A stretch of DNA of 5,218 nucleotides from Desulfobacteraceae bacterium (lineage in GTDB: Bacteria > Desulfobacterota > Desulfobacteria > Desulfobacterales > JAABSP01): positions 1-5,218 of the forward strand of contig JAABTE010000193.1 in the NCBI GenBank assembly GCA_011390035.1, written 5' to 3'. Below, in pieces: positions 4,065-5,218 of this stretch. Numbering within the stretch: position 1 is the stretch's first letter; every line of letters starts with the position of its first letter. The position numbers and the translations under genes were made by a program. The notes below the pieces were generated by a model, which had not been told where the DNA came from, made no database searches, and worked only from the letters and a program-made list of their open reading frames with translations.

Positions 4065-5218
4065 TGATGGAGGCGCTTTCACCTGATCAACAGGCCGCGG
4101 TGGCCCATGTGGGCACCCCCACACTGGTGGTGGCCGGCGCCGGCTCCGGAAAGACCCGCACCCTCACCGCCAAGATCGCCCACCTGGCGTCCATCGGCTA
4201 CGCCCCCGAGCGGATACTGGCCATCACCTTCACCAACAAGGCCGCCGACGAGATGAAGCAGCGGCTGGTCCGGCTCACGGGGATGCCCATCGAGCGGTTT
4301 CCCTGGGTGCGCACCTACCACTCGGCCTGCCTGCGGATTCTCAAGAACCACTGCGACCTGCTCGGCTTCACCCGGCCCCTGCAGGTCTTCGCCAGCTACC
4401 AGCAGCAGAAGCTGATCAAGGACATCCTGGCGGAGATGAAGCTGGACAAGAAGCACGCCGGGGCCGTTATCGGCCGCATCAGCAACGCCAAGAACTCTGG
4501 TGATCCGGCCCGGTACTTTGACAGCTATCCCTGGTCCAGCCGGATCCCCATCGCCGATATTTATTCCAACTACGAACGGCGCCTGCGAACCAGCAACGCC
4601 GTGGATTTCGACAACATCCTGCTGCTGACCCGCGATCTGCTGCGACAGCATCCGGACGTGCGGGAGCGCTGGCAATCCAGGTACGACTACATCCTGTGCG
4701 ACGAGTATCAGGACACCAACGACCTGAACGAGCAGATCACCGGCCTGTTGCTGAAAAACGGCAACCTGTTCGTGGTGGGGGACGACTGGCAGTCGATCTA
4801 CTCCTTCCGCATGAGCAATGTGGACCATTTCCTCTCCTTTGAAAAGAAATATCCCGGCGCCCGGGTCTTCCGGCTGGAGCGCAACTACCGCTCCGCGGAC
4901 GAGATCGTCCAGGTGGCCAACGCCCTGATCGACAAAAACCAGTATAAAATGGATAAGCGCTGCTATTCGGATATCCGGGGCGGGCGCATTGAAATCCATC
5001 CTTTTTTCGATGACCGCCAGGAGGCCGACTGGGTGGCGCAAAAGATCGCGTCCATCAGAGACATGGGCTCGCCCCTGGACCGGGTGGCCATACTGTACCG
5101 CACCCGCTTTTGCTCCCTGGCCTTCGAGCAGGCCCTGCGGCGCCACGGCGTTGCTTACCGGATGCTGGGCGGCAAGGGGTTTTACGAGCGAAGGGAGATC
5201 CAGGATCTCAACGCCTAT
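4064..5218 (+). CDS. UvrD/PcrA/Rep-type superfamily 1 DNA helicase, N-terminal part; runs off right edge
   Basis: ATP-dependent 3'-5' DNA helicase of the kind that unwinds duplexes in repair and replication restart. Frame open from ATG 4064 to the edge (385 codons). Motifs in order: Q motif LSPDQQAAV (5-13); Walker A GAGSGKT (25-31, K30); motif Ia AITFTNKAADEM (53-64); motif Ib RTYHSACLRIL (83-93); motif II DEYQDTN (213-219); motif III VVGDDWQSIYSFR (237-249); motif IV LERNYRSADEI (271-281) with R276 at the PcrA R287 finger position; then VAILYRT (341-347) and GGKGFYERREIQDLNAY (369-385), as in domain 2A of this family. Motifs V and VI lie outside the window. Motif III has DDW where DxDQ-type helicases have D before Q, and F248 replaces the usual Trp. 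An ATG at 4067 is an equally good start; the 4064 ATG overlaps the upstream stop. Which paralogue this is cannot be settled, so no symbol is given. Confidence 0.95.
   Translation, partial: MMEALSPDQQAAVAHVGTPTLVVAGAGSGKTRTLTAKIAHLASIGYAPERILAITFTNKAADEMKQRLVRLTGMPIERFPWVRTYHSACLRILKNHCDLLGFTRPLQVFASYQQQKLIKDILAEMKLDKKHAGAVIGRISNAKNSGDPARYFDSYPWSSRIPIADIYSNYERRLRTSNAVDFDNILLLTRDLLRQHPDVRERWQSRYDYILCDEYQDTNDLNEQITGLLLKNGNLFVVGDDWQSIYSFRMSNVDHFLSFEKKYPGARVFRLERNYRSADEIVQVANALIDKNQYKMDKRCYSDIRGGRIEIHPFFDDRQEADWVAQKIASIRDMGSPLDRVAILYRTRFCSLAFEQALRRHGVAYRMLGGKGFYERREIQDLNAY

Noticed and set aside
3357..4124. A 255-codon open frame on the minus strand opposite the coiled-coil protein
   Set aside because: The plus frame has a strong ribosome binding site, a coiled coil and a recombinase-like motif and is coupled to the helicase; the antisense frame has only low-complexity hydrophobic text.
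4079..5146. A 355-codon open frame on the minus strand, opposite the helicase gene
   Set aside because: The plus strand carries every expected superfamily 1 helicase motif in order; the antisense frame is open because of high GC at third positions and shows no recognisable domain.

Overview
The window is GC-rich DNA of bacterial type, gene-dense, with two divergent transcription units meeting at an intergenic region at about 3123-3479. The combination of a receiver / DUF4388 (PATAN) / DegV fusion, a two-membrane-span sensor and GC-rich Pro/Ala/Gly linkers suggests a deltaproteobacterium, perhaps Desulfobacterota. That assignment is inference only: there is no rRNA or other marker gene here.

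Left unit (minus strand, 3206 down to 1). A good sigma70-type promoter (TTGACA, 17 bp, TAATAT) drives a protein of 821 residues that starts at 3122. It has a degenerate response-regulator receiver domain, a long repeat-rich linker, a DUF4388/PATAN domain and a complete C-terminal DegV (fatty-acid-binding) domain. Three in-frame repeat tracts lie inside this gene: four RAGKP units of 24 nt inserted in the receiver, nine AAHD-type units of 12 nt in the linker, and about four weaker 27-30 nt units before the PATAN domain. Only 24 nt after its stop, and in the same frame, starts a membrane sensor protein. Two transmembrane helices flank an extracytoplasmic domain and a HAMP-like segment follows. 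It runs off the left edge, so its output domain is unknown. The two genes probably form a signalling operon.

Right unit (plus strand, from about 3313 to the right edge). A second sigma70-type promoter (TTGACA, 17 bp, TAGGCT) starts a leader of about 165 nt. The leader contains a convincing Rho-independent terminator upstream of the first gene, so it is an attenuator or a separate small RNA. A 39-codon reading frame crosses the terminator and ends one base before the next start codon. The first gene encodes an unrecognised 194-residue protein with a charged coiled coil and a C-terminal segment like the DNA-binding 'recombinase' part of large serine recombinases, without the catalytic domain. 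Its stop overlaps by one base the start of a UvrD/PcrA/Rep-type superfamily 1 DNA helicase, cut by the right edge after 385 codons. The overlap implies translational coupling and suggests that the two proteins work together.

No tRNA, rRNA, CRISPR array or insertion sequence was seen.
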